A DNA stretch of 64,000 nt from Dysidea avara (GCF_963678975.1 NC_089272.1:46892032-46956031), one strand, 5' to 3'; positions 22,942 to 35,700 are shown, counted from the first letter of the stretch. Notes: generated from the letters alone by a model not told the origin. A program made the numbers and translations.

Positions 22942-24885
22942 TAAAACTCAAACCCACAATGAAAAGTATTTTGTCAAATGTAAAATTATTCATAAGACTG
23001 TATAGTCAGGTTCACTATGTACTTTTGTTCAAATTATATGGGGGTTAGCAAACCTATACATTTTTGGAAAGCTTAGAGCATGAGGAATCTGAAAATCAAT
23101 GTTTACATTTGTAAAGATTCTGCAAGGTCAGCATTTTTAAATTTCAAAATGGTAGCTAATAAAGTAAAAATTCCTGGTATATCAATTTTAATTTAACATA
23201 AAGGTTCATTAAAGGAACTCAACGGATTCTCAAAAAGGAACTCAACAGATTCTCTGGTGACATTTTCACATCCCTATTCATTAGAGATCATAGTTAATCA
23301 TGAATAGTTAGAATGCTTTACAAACAGAATAGAAGAGCATCCATTATGCTGCAATAACTCACTATAATTTTTAGCAAAAAGAATAGATTAAATGGATGAG
23401 ATGTATGTATAACTGGTGCAAAGTATAAGTTTGGATTTCACTGAAACAGTTCAAGCCTAAAAACAGCACAAAAGATTGAGTTACTCTAATAGAGCAGTCA
23501 CATATTCCAAAAAAGCAGTCAATTTTGAGTCCATATTTCTAATGTAGCAGTCACTTTTATGGAAATCCTAGCTAGTGTGCTTATGTTAGGCATAAATTTA
23601 GGAGATTAGCTAATACTAGGTTTGAAAGAAAATTGTAATTTGCATAAAAATGCTCCTTTAAAAGGTAACTTTGAAAATTAGCAATTGGTAGCTATGATTT
23701 CACCCTGACTAGATCTGAGAGTACTATTGCACCAGTTGGTGGCATGCATTGACACAGTTAATTATGTCAAAGATAATTTTGCTCAAAATTTATGAGCCTA
23801 CATAATTATTATTAGAAAGCTGAAAGCATGCAGATCAGTGAAAATCAATGCTTACATTTATACAGATACCTACATGTTAGCAGTTTGAAAACAACAGTAC
23901 ACATGGTGCAAATTTCTCCATATATATTATGTCAACCTCTTATTTGCAACAAACACTATTTCTACTGTATGCTCTCACACACATATAGAATCCATTGATA
24001 ACCTCTAAAGTGCTAAGAAACTTAATTTGGCAGATGATAATCGCATGAAACAAAGTGAATTATTAACATTGAGGTGTAGGGTATAGCTACATATAAAAAC
24101 ATCACAGCTATGTATCTACATACATATTTGTATATGTATTAAAATATAATACAGTTAATTCAAAGATATGAGCCTAACAATCATCAGCACTGTTACTGTT
24201 GTCATTTTCGATGCATTATACAGTACGATAGTACTATATATTAGGGATCATGCAGGAGCTTTCCAGTTCAAAGTATCACTCTAAAACCAGTCTCAATATT
24301 CCTTCATGAGAGCTTAGCAACATTGGTTAGGCACAGCCAAAGTAAAAAATTTCTTCAGACTAACCCCAAACTCTTTCTATAGCATTTTAAAAATTTTCTA
24401 TTTAACAGAATTTTACACTGGCTGACTGACTGACAGCCAAGTATAACTTGACATATGGACTTAATTTTGCCTACTGCATGTACAATACATACATCATGGG
24501 CTTTCCTTTGTCTTTGTGTTCCAGTTCTCTTTGCTGACAATGCAAGGTATCAATTCACTATATAGCGTGATGCAGCTTAACTGTGGTTGTGTAAGCTTAT
24601 CACCAGTATTTTCCATAGTAATATGATTGATAGTTGAGACACTTCTCATGCTGTTCTTTGTTTGCAATGCTGTGTAATGGAAAAGGCATAGTTTAACATG
24701 AAGTGTAATGGCTACCTCCATTTTTGCTTCATAATTGATAGTTGGGGCATGCAACCAGACATATATTTTGTCAGGTGCCCTTCTTCCTTTTGATGCAGTA
24801 TATGTTCAGGTTCACCAGCCATAATTATGTTACAACAACAGTCCTACATTTAATCGTTATACTTCAGTCTAATACAGCAGTGAAA
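22942..24885. other. AT-rich DNA without supported genes
   Basis: It contains one CTCTAATAGAG motif (23484). No supported genes were found; the minus frames at 24355-24754 lack any support. Confidence 0.4.
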
Positions 24886-25060
24886 AAGAGAGGTTGCATA
24901 TATGCTGCAGTGGACATTTAATCCCTAATTCAGTCATGGTTATAGACTGAATGAAGTATAGGGATTAAATGTCCACTAGTGTAATTATGCAAATGTATAG
25001 GCAACCTCTCTTCTTTCTGTATAGCAAATCCCTACTTTTTGATCCCTAATCCAACTTCAC
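24886..25060. mobile_element. Foldback MITE (GTGGACATTTAATCCCT family)
   Basis: GAGAGGTTGCATATATGC and CAGTGGACATTTAATCCCT on the left have inverse counterparts on the right (AGGGATTAAATGTCCACT, GGCAACCTCTC). A relative lies at 55385-55545 with the same TTTGATCCCT(A/T)AT end. Confidence 0.6.
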
Positions 25061-25892
25061 AATTTTCATTTTTCATTCTACTTGTATGTTTAAATCTTCA
25101 TCTGTACCACACAACTATGCAAGGTAAATTGTTGCAATAGCACTAGCATTTTAGCATGGAGCAGTTTCTTGTAAGCCTGTCATTAAATAACATGTTGGCT
25201 AGATATTTTATTTCTGTTCCAAATGTCCTTGTTTATTTTTGTCATCTGGATAAGAATCACTCCATCAACAATGGCAATATTTGGATTATTTAAAGATGCG
25301 TGATATGCAATCATTCTGTCACTGGAAAGCAAATTTTCATTGGATTAACACTTAGGTAACAGTGGATCCTATAATTTTCAAAGATTGTGTATCAATTTTA
25401 ATGCATGTCTATCTGGTGCATAAAATTGCTCTTGATGATCAGAGTAAATTTACTGTTGCCAATTGTTTATGTGAAAAGGAAATTTCCCTTTTAGGGGAGA
25501 GCTAATTCCAATTACTGTAATTTTAAAATGAAAATTGTTCAAAATTCATCTAGTGCTAAACATACGTAAGCACATTAGCAAAAAAATGAGATCAAAAGTT
25601 GACTGCTTATAAGTGACTGCTTTATTAGAGTATCTAAATTTCATCTTTTTTTAGGTTTGCACTTCTTTAGTAGAAGTCAAATTATACTTTGCACTAGTTA
25701 TAGCTACTTTGCACCAGTTATACCCAAATAATCCAGAATATTTGTTCACTACACATCATTCCTGAATTATTGACATATAATAGGTGTTCTTCTATTCCCT
25801 TTGCAAAAACTTTCAATTATTCATGATTAACTGTCTCACCTCTAATGAAGAGGTGTAAAAATGTCACTAGAGAACTAGAGAATTTGTTGAGT
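25061..25892. other. No supported gene
   Basis: AT-rich, with one CTTTATTAGAG motif (25620). Nothing else was recognised. Confidence 0.4.
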
Positions 25893-28800
25893 TCATTTAT
25901 TAACAGTAATGAGTAGTTGAGTTTCACAGGAATGTTTTGATCTAAATCCAAACTGGTTGTCTGAAAGAATATTGTGGTCCTCCAAATGCTTCATAATTTG
26001 ACTCACGATGATATGCTCCATTGTTTTACAAACTACTGAGGTGAGTGAGATAGGATGGTAGTTGCCTGGGTGAGCTTTGGAACCTTTTTTAAATATTGGG
26101 GTGACATAGGCATGCTTCCATTGTAATGGAACTTCACCAGATTCTAGTGATTGTTTGAAAATATGAGTTAGAATGGGAGATAATTCGGCAGCTGTGGCCT
26201 TCAGTACATACGGATGCAAGGAGTCAGGTCCTGGGGATTTGGATGTGTCACAGGTACTTAACAAGTTGTAGACTCCTTGTTCGGTAATCTCAAATGTAGG
26301 TAAAGATGGAAATAAGGATGGACCTTTGTCAGGAATGTTACTATTATCTTCGGATGTAAAGACAGACTGAAAGTGTTGATTGAGGGTGTCTGCTTTTTCC
26401 ACAGGATTGGTTATGATATGACCATTTATAGGATTTATTAATGTACTAATACCATTGTTTTCTTGTTTTCATGACTTGATGTAGTGCCATAAAGACTTTT
26501 TGTTACTGTCTGGTGATGAAGTTAGGTTTGTCAGGTAGGATTTGTGTTGGTACTTTAGTTTATGATCTATTTCTTTTTGCAATGATTTATATTCATTCCA
26601 GTCACTATCTCGACAATAACGCTTTGCTCTTCTATAAACTCTTTGCTTTTTACGTATGAGTCGTTTTAAAGCAGAAGACAGCCAGGGAAGGTGAATTCTT
26701 GTACTTAATTTCTTGGTAGGAGTATGAGTGTTTATTATTTCTTGTAAATTTTGTAAGAAGAAGGACCAATTTTCATCTAAGCTTTGGGGTGATGCTTGAT
26801 TTATTTCAAAGTAATCATGTGACAAGTCTGATAATTCCTGTCTTATTTTTTCCCGGTCAGCTAGCTTGTAAAGGTAAACAGTTCTGGGATGTTGTTTGAT
26901 TACACGTTTAGGAATCTTGATGGATACTAAAACAGCGTCGTGGTCACTCAAGCCCGGAAGTGGTTCACATGATATCACAGAATTAGGATTAGTAGTAAAC
27001 AATAAGTCTAAAACATTTTGAGCTCTTGTAGGGAAGGTGACTAACTGAGACAGTTGGTAGCTGTGTGATAAGTCAATAAGTTTTTCACAAAAGTGACATG
27101 ATACATAGGAATTTATTAGTGTACTGTTTCCCAGTCAATACCTGGACAATTAAAGTCACCTCCAAGAATGATTTGAGTGTGGGGATACTTTTGCTTAATC
27201 GTGTCTATGGAAGACTGCAAGTTGTCAAGTATTGTATCACTTGAGTGAGGAGGACAGTAAAAGGAGCCAACGATAAAGTCATTGTTCTTGTCAAGATGAA
27301 CGTGAGCCCGCACTATTTCAATAGTTGAATTGTCATTAATTTGTGTACATGGTATAGAGCTCTTTATGGAAATAAACACACCACCACCAGAAGTGTTTCT
27401 GTCTTTTCTGTATGTTTGATAATTATTTGGGAAAACCTCAGAGTTTAGAATAGATTCATTCAAATGTGATTCTGTCCCTATAATGATGTCAATTGCATAG
27501 GTAACCAGAAAAACTTCAAGTTGAGTTCGTTTGTTAGTAACACTACAGAAATTTACAATAGACAGTTTCAAATCACTTAATACATTATTTGAGTTTGGGT
27601 TATTAGTAGAGTTATTAAAAACCTGTGAATTTGAGTCAGGATTTGAGTTAGTTATAGTGGAAACAGGGAGTCAGGATGACTCCATGCTTGTGGCAGAGGT
27701 ATTATTAAGTGGCTGTGCTGATACAGTTACATACTCTAATTTGTTACCATCTGTACTCACTTTGCAGTGAAGCTTGTTGTTGAGGTATAAGGAATCATTT
27801 CTTATTTTGATGTATCTCCATTCGGTACCATTGCAATTAGGGATCTCCTTTCCTTCAATAATAAGCGTTCCTTTTGACGCTCCTGGGGAGTTAGATCAGG
27901 TTTTATGTAGATTGGAGCTTCAAGCTTAGACTTAGAACTTAGGATGTCAATTGCTGTGTTTGAACGAAGGAACTTCACCAGAAGGGTCTGGGACGCTCAT
28001 TCTTTTGGTCATACTTGCCGAGACGATACAAATCTTTTATATCACTAGGTTCAATGTCAATATCAGTTGCAGACAGAGCCTCCATCACGTTTTCCATGTC
28101 CTTTTTGATTCGGAGTTGTCTGTTGGTATTTAATTTAATTTAATTTAATTTAATAATTGCTTTACAGAATTGGAATTACATACAGTAGAGGCTATAGTGA
28201 TTACAGAGACATACAATTCTGAAGGACTACCAGTGTCCTGCACTGGTAGCCTAGAGCACTAACTACTTAACTACAAAAACTATACATGCATACATTTATA
28301 TAATAGTTACAAATAATTATAGTTGGTTGGTGCAGGAGTCTTGGAGCAGCGGGTACAAGGACACAGGTAATGAAAAGTACAGGGGGTATTATCAAAGTTA
28401 GCTAAAAAATGATTCCATAAAAATGCTTTCAACTTTGGTTTGATTACATCTAGTGATTGAGATAGGTCAATTATTGGTAAAGAGTTCCATAATCTTGGTA
28501 AACGATAAAAATATGAGTTCATGATATTTTGGGGATTTTCTGCTACACCATACACAACGATGTTGAATTTCCTATCAATGTTGGTGGCATTTTGATAGAC
28601 AGTGTTGAAACTTTGTCAACAACTGGAGCACGAACAATTTGAGTAGAAGTCTGCTGTGGTTGATTAACAAGGTCTAGTTTGCGTTTAAGATCATTTAGAG
28701 AAGTTTGAAGTGTATAGTAATGGTCGACATTAAGCTGTCTATTTCTGCCTTCTGCGCTTGGATCTCACAGTAGCTATAGACAAAAGAACGTGTGTTCTTC

Positions 28801-29061
28801 GCCAGCATCTCTTAATGTCGCGAAGTTCGTTGCTGATAACCCAGTGCATCTACGATGTACCCAAGCGTCACAGTAGCCTTCACAATAGATTGCATCATCA
28901 CCTTTCCTGTACTTTGTAGCTTCTTTAATTACTTCATCGCATATTGGGCAAGTACTGTTTCTTTTGGATTTCTTCCCGCGCTGGTTTGAGCTGTCTTTAG
29001 ATCTCGGTCGTTTCAACGGCAGTAAACCTGGACTGGGAATTGAAATTGCGTTCAACGACAT
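25893..29061 (-). pseudogene. CR1-like LINE with PHD-finger ORF1, decayed and 3'-truncated
   Basis: Reading 5' to 3' on the minus strand: ORF1 starts at 29061 (MSLNAISIPSPGLL) with a PHD-type finger (CPICDEVI...YCEGYCDAWVHRRCTG...FFC). It continues with a KFNIVVYGVAEN segment, then after a nested insertion with a typical ORF1 C-terminal region (SDIKDLYRLGKYDQKNERPRP). ORF2 follows with an APE-type endonuclease (YRKDRNTSGGGVFI, LGGDFNCPGIDW at 27116-27571), a linker (26469-27002) and the first part of a reverse transcriptase (SPGPDSLHPYVLK, NYHPISLTS, NQFGFRSKHSCETQ). Frames shift between segments. The catalytic YADD/FADD part and 3' end are missing, unlike ordinary 5' truncation. PHD-containing ORF1 is known for CR1 elements. 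Confidence 0.85.
28129..28535 (-). mobile_element. Nested LINE 3' end with (TAATT)n tail
   Basis: On the minus strand the ORF2 C-terminus (FYRLPRLWNSLPIIDLSQS...) ends near 28307. An untranslated region and a (TTAAA)-type tail at 28129-28154 follow. It interrupts ORF1 of the surrounding LINE, whose coding sense resumes on both sides. It is a 5'-truncated insertion. Confidence 0.75.
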
Positions 29062-29345
29062 TTCTGTTCACGAAGGGGAAGGAAAGCACAACTTTTCTTC
29101 AGGAATATTTTCTTAGCAGCTTACTTTCAAGAAGACGACAAAAGTAGCTGCATACCACAATCGAAGGTATCTAGAAGCATATTTGTGTTTTTTTTATTTT
29201 CTGATGCCCGGGCAAAGTGAAGTGATGCCCGGGCATTTGTAGCTACACCACTGATCCTACTGTTTTATTTGCTGTTTGGAATTAGTTGACCCTTCCAATA
29301 GTCTGTAAAAGTCAACTTTGGTGAGTGTCACGTGACTCTCGGTTC

Positions 29346-29585
29346 AACATAATATGAGATTTATGCAACCAGTGACACGGATTGATTCTTATATGTACTC
29401 CTTTTTCCCTTCGGCAATCAAAATCTGGAATGATCTACCCCAAAATGTGATTGACTCCAATGATATTGATCAGTTCAAACAAAAACTAGCAATTATTTAA
29501 TTTGTATACTTGTATGTATGTTGTGACCTGTGCACTATACTCTAATAGAGGTCTGCACAGTATTACCAATAATAATAATAATAAC
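29346..29585 (+). mobile_element. 5'-truncated LINE 3' end with (AAT)n tail
   Basis: The plus-strand frame reads FFPSAIKIWNDLPQNVIDSN and ends at TAA 29498-29500, a standard CR1/L2 ORF2 C-terminus. A short 3' UTR containing CTCTAATAGAG (29540) and an AAT repeat tail follow. Confidence 0.75.
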
Positions 29586-29830
29586 AGCCCCGCCGTTATT
29601 GAACCAACTTTCGGTTTGCCTTCTATATCGAGAGTCTACTGTCTAGCGCTTGTAATTTCGCGGCAAAATACGCTTAGTCTAGCTAAGTCTCGCAAGGGGT
29701 GACACACAGCATTGCACACAGGCACTCACTGCAGGTAGATCTGCGACCTAGCTGTCAACGTACCAATGGTCCGGGCGGACCATTTGTGCAGTCATAAAAG
29801 GTCCGGCCGGACCATTTATGTCGAACATAT

Positions 29831-30398
29831 CAGCGTTGAAACCGGGTCAGGTCATCCGGGTCAACCGGGTCACATTTTCTCCGGGTCATCCGGGTCCGAC
29901 CCGGTTTACAAATTATCCGGATTGGATCACGTGAGAAACGAAATTGTTCATTTGACGACGTGGAAACTTATAAACGCTATCGCGTAGCTCTTTCGTGCGC
30001 CACGCCTACTTATCGCGTTACAAACATACACTCAGCCACGCCCATTTATTAGTAAAAGCAGCATGTAGCACGAAACTGAGGGTATCTATGGTGAGGGGTA
30101 GCTATTGTCAGTAGGTGATGACCTTTTTTTTTTTTTTTTTGTCTTCAAACTACAGCTAGGCTGAAGTTGCAATTCCAAAGTCTGGATTTACTCAACACAA
30201 ATCGAACGCTCAAAACGTAGTCTCGCTCGCTCAAAACGTAGTCTCGCTCGCTCGAGACTAGCCGAAACATAGCCCTTATCGCACGCCTCGGCTTTAATTA
30301 ATCCGGGTCACATCCGGGTCAAATCCGGGTCTGACCCGGATTGCTATCCGGGTCAGTGGGTCATCCGGGTCAGCAGTAGTGACCCGGTTTCAACGCTG
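29831..30398. mobile_element. GC-rich hAT MITE with CCGGGTCA repeats and 8-bp TSD
   Basis: The ends CAGCGTTGAAACCGGGTCA and its inverse are perfect over 19 bp. They are flanked by GAACATAT (29823-29830 and 30399-30406). Both subtermini carry many ATCCGGGTCA units. The interior holds CTCGCTCG and poly-T stretches and no gene. Confidence 0.9.
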
Positions 30399-30859
30399 GA
30401 ACATATGCGGTACGGCCGGTGTCACAGTGATATATGTTTCCCCGGGTAACGTGTTTCCCGCACACATATCCCTAGGGATCCGCGTTTCCCCGCACACATA
30501 TCACTAGGGATCCGTGTTTCCCACCAAAAGCTGTACGTACGTATACATGTCAGTGATATGTGTTTCCCGTAGCGATTTTTGTAATATTTCACCGCACACA
30601 CTTATCCCTAGGGATTTGTGTTTCCCCGCACATATATCACCAGGGATCCGTGTTTCCCACTAAGATAGAGCCATCGTGCAGTAACTCCAAGGTCCTATAT
30701 GGCCAGTTGCAAACAGTACGCGATCCAACCATTCAGTAGATATTATTGCTATCTAGCTAATAGACACCCATGCATGCATATTGCATGCAGCTGTATATAG
30801 CTACTATATAAGCTAGTACAATAATTATACTATAGCTAGCTATACTAATAATGATAACT

Positions 30860-31985
30860 ATAATAGTCATTTAAAATAAACTTTGCTGCTCTTCTCTGGA
30901 CCTGCTCAATAAGTGTGATGTCCTTGACAGGGGCGGATGTATAGGATTTATAAAAGGGGCGGCTAACTCAAGGTAAAAAATCTCTTGGGTAGAGAGCATG
31001 CTGGAACTATGGGGGTCTGGGGGCATGCCCCCCAGGAAATTTTGAAAAATAGATGTTAAAATACTGCAATTTGGAGACATTCCCACATAAAATTCATAAT
31101 ATTTCCTGCCTGTAGATTATATATACTGCCTTTAGATTATAACAGAACCAACTATATGCTTCCAGTGAATGTTCTATTAGAGTAGTTAGCTGACTGCTCT
31201 ATTAGAGTATCTCGATCTTGTACACCTCCAGGTCCTTGTTGCATAAACTTTAGCATATAAATCCACTGATAATACCTTGGAAAGATGTTAATAAGGTGGT
31301 TTTATATTATTGGTGACCATATAATTAAGACGAAATTTCATTGTAATTCTCAGCATCATATTGATCAAGTAAAGCCTATAAATATGAAGGGGGGCTTCAG
31401 CCCCCAAAGCTCCCCCCCCTGAATCCGCCCCTGCTTGATATGGTTATAGGTTTCCAAATCACTGAACAGTATATAACTTGCGGTCTCACTAAGGAAATAT
31501 ACAAAGTTCTCTTGGCTGTCACTGTTTGTTGCTTGCTAAAATTGCAATGGAGCAGTCCTAGCATTCTGTAGGTCTTAGGGATTATGTTTTTGTAGTGTTG
31601 ATCCCAAGATAGGTCTGATGATATTATAATACCGAGATTTTTATGTGGACTATATTTGTTAAAACCTGTGTGTCAGCTATTTTGTAATTTTTGCATTAAT
31701 ATAGGTGGACACTCTTTTTTTGATTAAAGAACATAATATTATATCTCATACTCCACAAAGTTGCTGAGTCTAAATCATTTTGAAATAGTGAAATATCTCC
31801 AGGACTATACAAACAGTATTATAAATCTTGGTGTCGTCAATAAATAGTAAAATTTTACTGATGGTAACACAAGATGGTAAATCATTCATGTAAATAATGA
31901 AGAGTAGGAGTCCCAAAATACTCCCTTGGGGAACCCCAGATATAACCGGCAAGGGGGTAAATAATGACTGACTGCATGCCAAAGC
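30860..31985 (-). pseudogene. Decayed LINE reverse-transcriptase fragment
   Basis: The minus strand shows RT motifs SGVPQGSILGLLLFIIYMND and LLFIDDTKIYN (an altered A/VDD motif) at 31770-31982. Further downstream comes the conserved DITLIEQVQRRAAKFILND (about 30870-30925). Frames are broken. A MITE (30928-31433) is inserted within the coding region. Confidence 0.75.
30928..31433. mobile_element. MITE of the CAGGGGCGGAT family, TSD CTTGA
   Basis: Ends CAGGGGCGGAT / ATCCGCCCCTG. It is flanked by CTTGA at 30923-30927 and 31434-31438. Removing it and one TSD copy restores a continuous LINE reading (HIKDITLIEQVQRRA), which confirms the borders. Confidence 0.9.
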
Positions 31986-32208
31986 TGTAGCTACATTGAT
32001 TAGTTATACATAGCTGCAATCACATGATTTTCTCTATATAGCTAGAGATATAGTATTTTATTGTATGCATGTACTTGTAGCTACTGTTTTATTAAACTGA
32101 TGCTATAGCTATACGTAGCTAAATCACAGCACAGTTTAGTAGTTATAGTTGAATGCCAGTGAATGGCTTGATTTCCTCCATCAACATGCATAATTATAGT
32201 ATTAGTTG

Positions 32209-32689
32209 CAGTGGCGGATCTAGATGGGTTTCTGGGGTTTCGACAGAAACCCCCTTTTAAATTTAGCTCAGTGGTAGTATCAATACATAAACATTGTTGT
32301 ACTGACAATTTGTCATAGCAAACAACTATATACCACTGTATTTCAGTAGCATGCATGCAGTTACACTTAACTAACACCATTTATAGCTATTAAACCATAG
32401 CAGCACTTCACTTTTCATCTTCCACTGCATTAAAAATGATCGAGATACTCTAATAGAGCAATCAAAGCTACAGCTTGTAGTCACCATATTTGCACCATAA
32501 TTGCTCTGTAGTCTGCTATATAGTATTTACAGTTTAGAGCATTGAGTTGATTGTAATTGCTAACTAAAATTAGCCTAAAATCCGATCTAAAATCTCAAAA
32601 TTTTCTGGAGAAATGTCATTAGCTAGATGTCTTACTTAGCTAAACTAACTTTCAGAAACTCCCTTTTAAAAATCCTAGATCCGCCACTG
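32209..32689. mobile_element. MITE of the CAGTGGCGGATC family, TSD AGTTG
   Basis: CAGTGGCGGATCTAG at the left is exactly inverted at the right. It is flanked by AGTTG (32204-32208 and 32690-32694) and contains one CTCTAATAGAG motif (32448). Confidence 0.85.
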
Positions 32690-32767
32690 AGTTGTATATG
32701 GCTAGCTATGATTATTAAAAGTGCATGCGCGCCTATGCTAACACTATGTAGCTACGTTGCACATGAC

Positions 32768-32770
<3 letters not shown>

Positions 32771-32810
<40 letters not shown>

Positions 32811-34968
32811 GACAAAAATTGCTTGGCAGTACAAGACTGTCAAGCTAGGCCGCAGGCCTTTGAGAGTGCCCATATCTTGTTGTTCTCCATAAATCATCAA
32901 GATTCTTCTTAAACAATGCCACGGTTGGTGCAGAAATAACATCTGCTGGAAGAGAATTCCACAAATTAACTACTCTGTTGGTGAAAAAATTATGCCTCAC
33001 TAGCAGCCGAGATCGAAATTTAAATAGTTTACGGTGGTGACCTCTGGTGGTATCCGTATTATTCAAAGTGAAAAATGAGGTAGGGTTGATGTCATAGTAA
33101 CCATTCAATATCTTGTAGGTCTCAATTAGATCTCCCCTTTGACGTCTACAATACAGTGAATATAAACCAAGTCTCTCTAGACGAGTTTCGTATGGTAAAT
33201 CAAATAAACTAGGTAATAACTTGGTGGCACGTCTCTGTACTTTCTCTAGGAGATCAATATCTTTCGCCAAGTAAGGGCTCCAGACCTGGATACAATACTC
33301 CAAGTGAGGTCTGACATACATTTTGTACAAAAAGTCAACAAGTCAACAGAAAAAAGTTTGAAGGACCTTCTTAGCAAACCAAGAACTTGCATAGCTTTTG
33401 CTGCAGCCTTACGACACTGTAGAGATGGTTTCAAGTCTTCAGTGCACCAAATACCAAGATCTTTTTCTTCTTGCACTTCTGTGATTTCAAAGGGTAAGTT
33501 GGTGGAACTGTCCAGCATAGAGTAGGTGAACGGAGCAGTGTTACCAATCCGCATCAGCTTACATTTAGCTATATTGAACCGAAGCAACCATGTGTGAGAC
33601 CACTGCAACAATCGGTCAACATCACTTTGCAGCCTAAGGTGGTCGTCAAAGCTCCGAATAACAGAATAAATTTTTGTATCATCAGCAAACATTCTTACAT
33701 TACTTTCAATAAGGTCTGGGATGTCATTAACATATAATATAAACAACAAGGGCCCTAAAACAGACCCCTGGGGGACTCCACTCACCACCTGAGCCCAAGA
33801 CGACAAGTGACCATTCAACACAACTCTCTGGAAGCGGTTGGAAAGAAAGTTTGATAGCCACAAAGACAAATTACCACGAACACCAAATGCTTCCAACTTG
33901 GAGATCAATCTATGATGAGGTACAGAATCGAATGCCTTACTGTAGTCTAGAAATATGACATCAATGCCAAATCCTTGATCCAAAGCAGAAGTCCACTCTT
34001 CAAAAGTTGATAACAAGTTAGTAAAACAGGACTTCCTGTTAACAAAACCGTGTTGCTCACCATTAAGTATGCCTTGCCCATCAAGAAAGGTTACCAATTC
34101 AGAATGTATAATAGATTCCAAGATCTTAACAACTAAAGATGTCAAACTAATTGGCCTGTAGTTGGAAGCTTGGTTTCTTTGACCCTTTTTAAAAACAGGA
34201 ACAACGTGTGCCTGTTTCCACTCATCAGGGAGGACACCACTAGATAAGGATTGAGAATACAGAATGGTTAAAGGTACATAAAGTGTGTTAGCACAAGCTT
34301 TTAAGACATAAGAATGTATACCATCTGGGCCAGGAGCTTTGTTAACCTTGAGCTCAAGTAGCTTCTGAAGAACTGTTGACTCTGTTATGTCAATATCACA
34401 AATACTATCTTCAGACACAAAGGAGGGAACAGGCATACTAGATAAATTTTCTTTGGTAAATGTTGACTCAAAGAATTGGTTTAGGGTTTCAGTCACCTCC
34501 TGGTCATCAGCAGTGAGAGAACCATCACTCTTTATCAATGGGCCAATACTAGGTCTAATCTTCTGTTTAGACTTAATGTAACTGTACAGTACTTTTGGAT
34601 TAGAACGAAGCTTGTCTAACAGGGACCGTTCATAAGAATTTCTAGCAGATCGTATCTTACATTTGACATCATTGCGTTTTGCTGCATAGGTGGCATAATC
34701 AGATCTTGATTTGGAATGTTTATATTTGGTAAAGGAAAGTTGCTTAGCTTTAATGGCTTTAGAGAGGTCTTTGGACCACCAAGGAGTAGGTTTATTATTT
34801 TTAGGAATGGAAGTCGGGATGTATTTAGCTATGGCATCTTGAACTGTCACCTTAAACACATGCCAATCATCATGAACATTGCCAGACAGAACTTCAGACC
34901 AGTTGATACTCCCAAAATAATCATTCATGGCCTCGTAATTACCTTTTCTGTAATTGTACTCAGGGACA
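32771..34968 (-). pseudogene. 5'-truncated CR1/L2-like LINE with nearly complete RT
   Basis: The minus-strand frame from 34928 reads through the RT domain (NKAPGPDGIHSYVLKA, NYRPISLTSLVVKILE, FLDYSKAFDSVPHHRLI, SGVPQGSVLGPLLFILYVND, MFADDTKIY). A single frameshift near 33330 lies in a T run. The C-terminal region (YVRPHLEYCIQVWSPYLAKD...VVNLWNSLPADVISAP) then continues to the stop at 32845. The tail is (AAT)n at 32771-32808. The endonuclease and ORF1 are missing. The FADD catalytic motif is kept, so this is a fairly young copy. Confidence 0.9.
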
Positions 34969-35131
34969 CTTTATAAAGGGGAAACATATTACCCGGGGAA
35001 ACACATATCACTATGACTTGTAGGTCGCTAGCGAGTTAGTGATATATGTTCGGGGAAACACAGATCCCTAGGGATATGTGTGCGGGAAACACGTTACCCG
35101 GGGAAACATATATCACTGTGACACCGGACCG

Positions 35132-35700
35132 TTTATGCACCAGGACCAAATATTTTGTTACAGACCGCGGTCTAAGTCAAAGGTCAAGGTCACCAAATCC
35201 CTGCCAAGTCATCGACGGTCAAGGGTAAAAATTTCAACCCATAATTGAAAAGTACTATGCTATCTACTCAACGGGGCCAATGTTACAGCAGTGTTGTATC
35301 ATGGATTAGATGTTCCACCAGCTTCTCTTCGCTCAGGTCAGCAGTGACCTGCTTGTGTGGAGCAAGGTCACACCGTGGCAGCCCTGTGACTATTGGAGCA
35401 CTTGACCTTGCTATTTCGGAAGGCCAAGTGTTGCCATCTCATTGGTTTTTTGAGTTTACAGTCTTTTTGTCCAGCACTTTTACCATCTGGTGCTGGGGGT
35501 GGTGGCAAGGGGTGCAGGCACCCCGGGAAAAAAAAATGAAAAGTACTCAAGTATCGTCACTAAGTCACCGGTCAAAGATTGGAAAAGGCTCTTGGTCTAG
35601 TCACAGGTCAAGGCGAAATTTCGGCTGGTCAAGACTTTGATAGCGGTCACAGGTGTACCTACAGCGCGTACCTACGTGACACCCCTCGTCTCACCTGGCT
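35132..35700. other. GC-richer spacer with AGGTCA-like half-sites
   Basis: Several AAGGTCA/AGGTCA/TGACCT motifs lie in 500 bp (for example CAAAGGTCAAGGTCACC near 35176, CAGGTCAGCAGTGACCTGC near 35334). No exon was supported; the 131-codon plus frame at 35245 has no domain. Confidence 0.4.

Larger units (their letters stand above)
30412..35131. mobile_element. Inverted-repeat element with TTTCCC/CTAGGGAT arms
   Basis: 30412-30491 is nearly the reverse complement of 35051-35131 (GGTGTCACAGTGATATATG, CCCGGGTAACGTGTTTCCC, CACACATATCCCTAGGGAT). The left arm continues with several degenerate units of GTGTTTCCC...CTAGGGATCC to about 30660. The space between contains two LINE remnants and a MITE, all of which could be later insertions. 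True outer ends are unclear; GGTCCGG/CCGGACC motifs flank both sides (29760-29830 and 35130-35150). Confidence 0.6.

Noticed and set aside
35245..35640. 131-codon plus frame
   Set aside because: GC-richer spacer with short overlapping frames on both strands; no domain or splice evidence.
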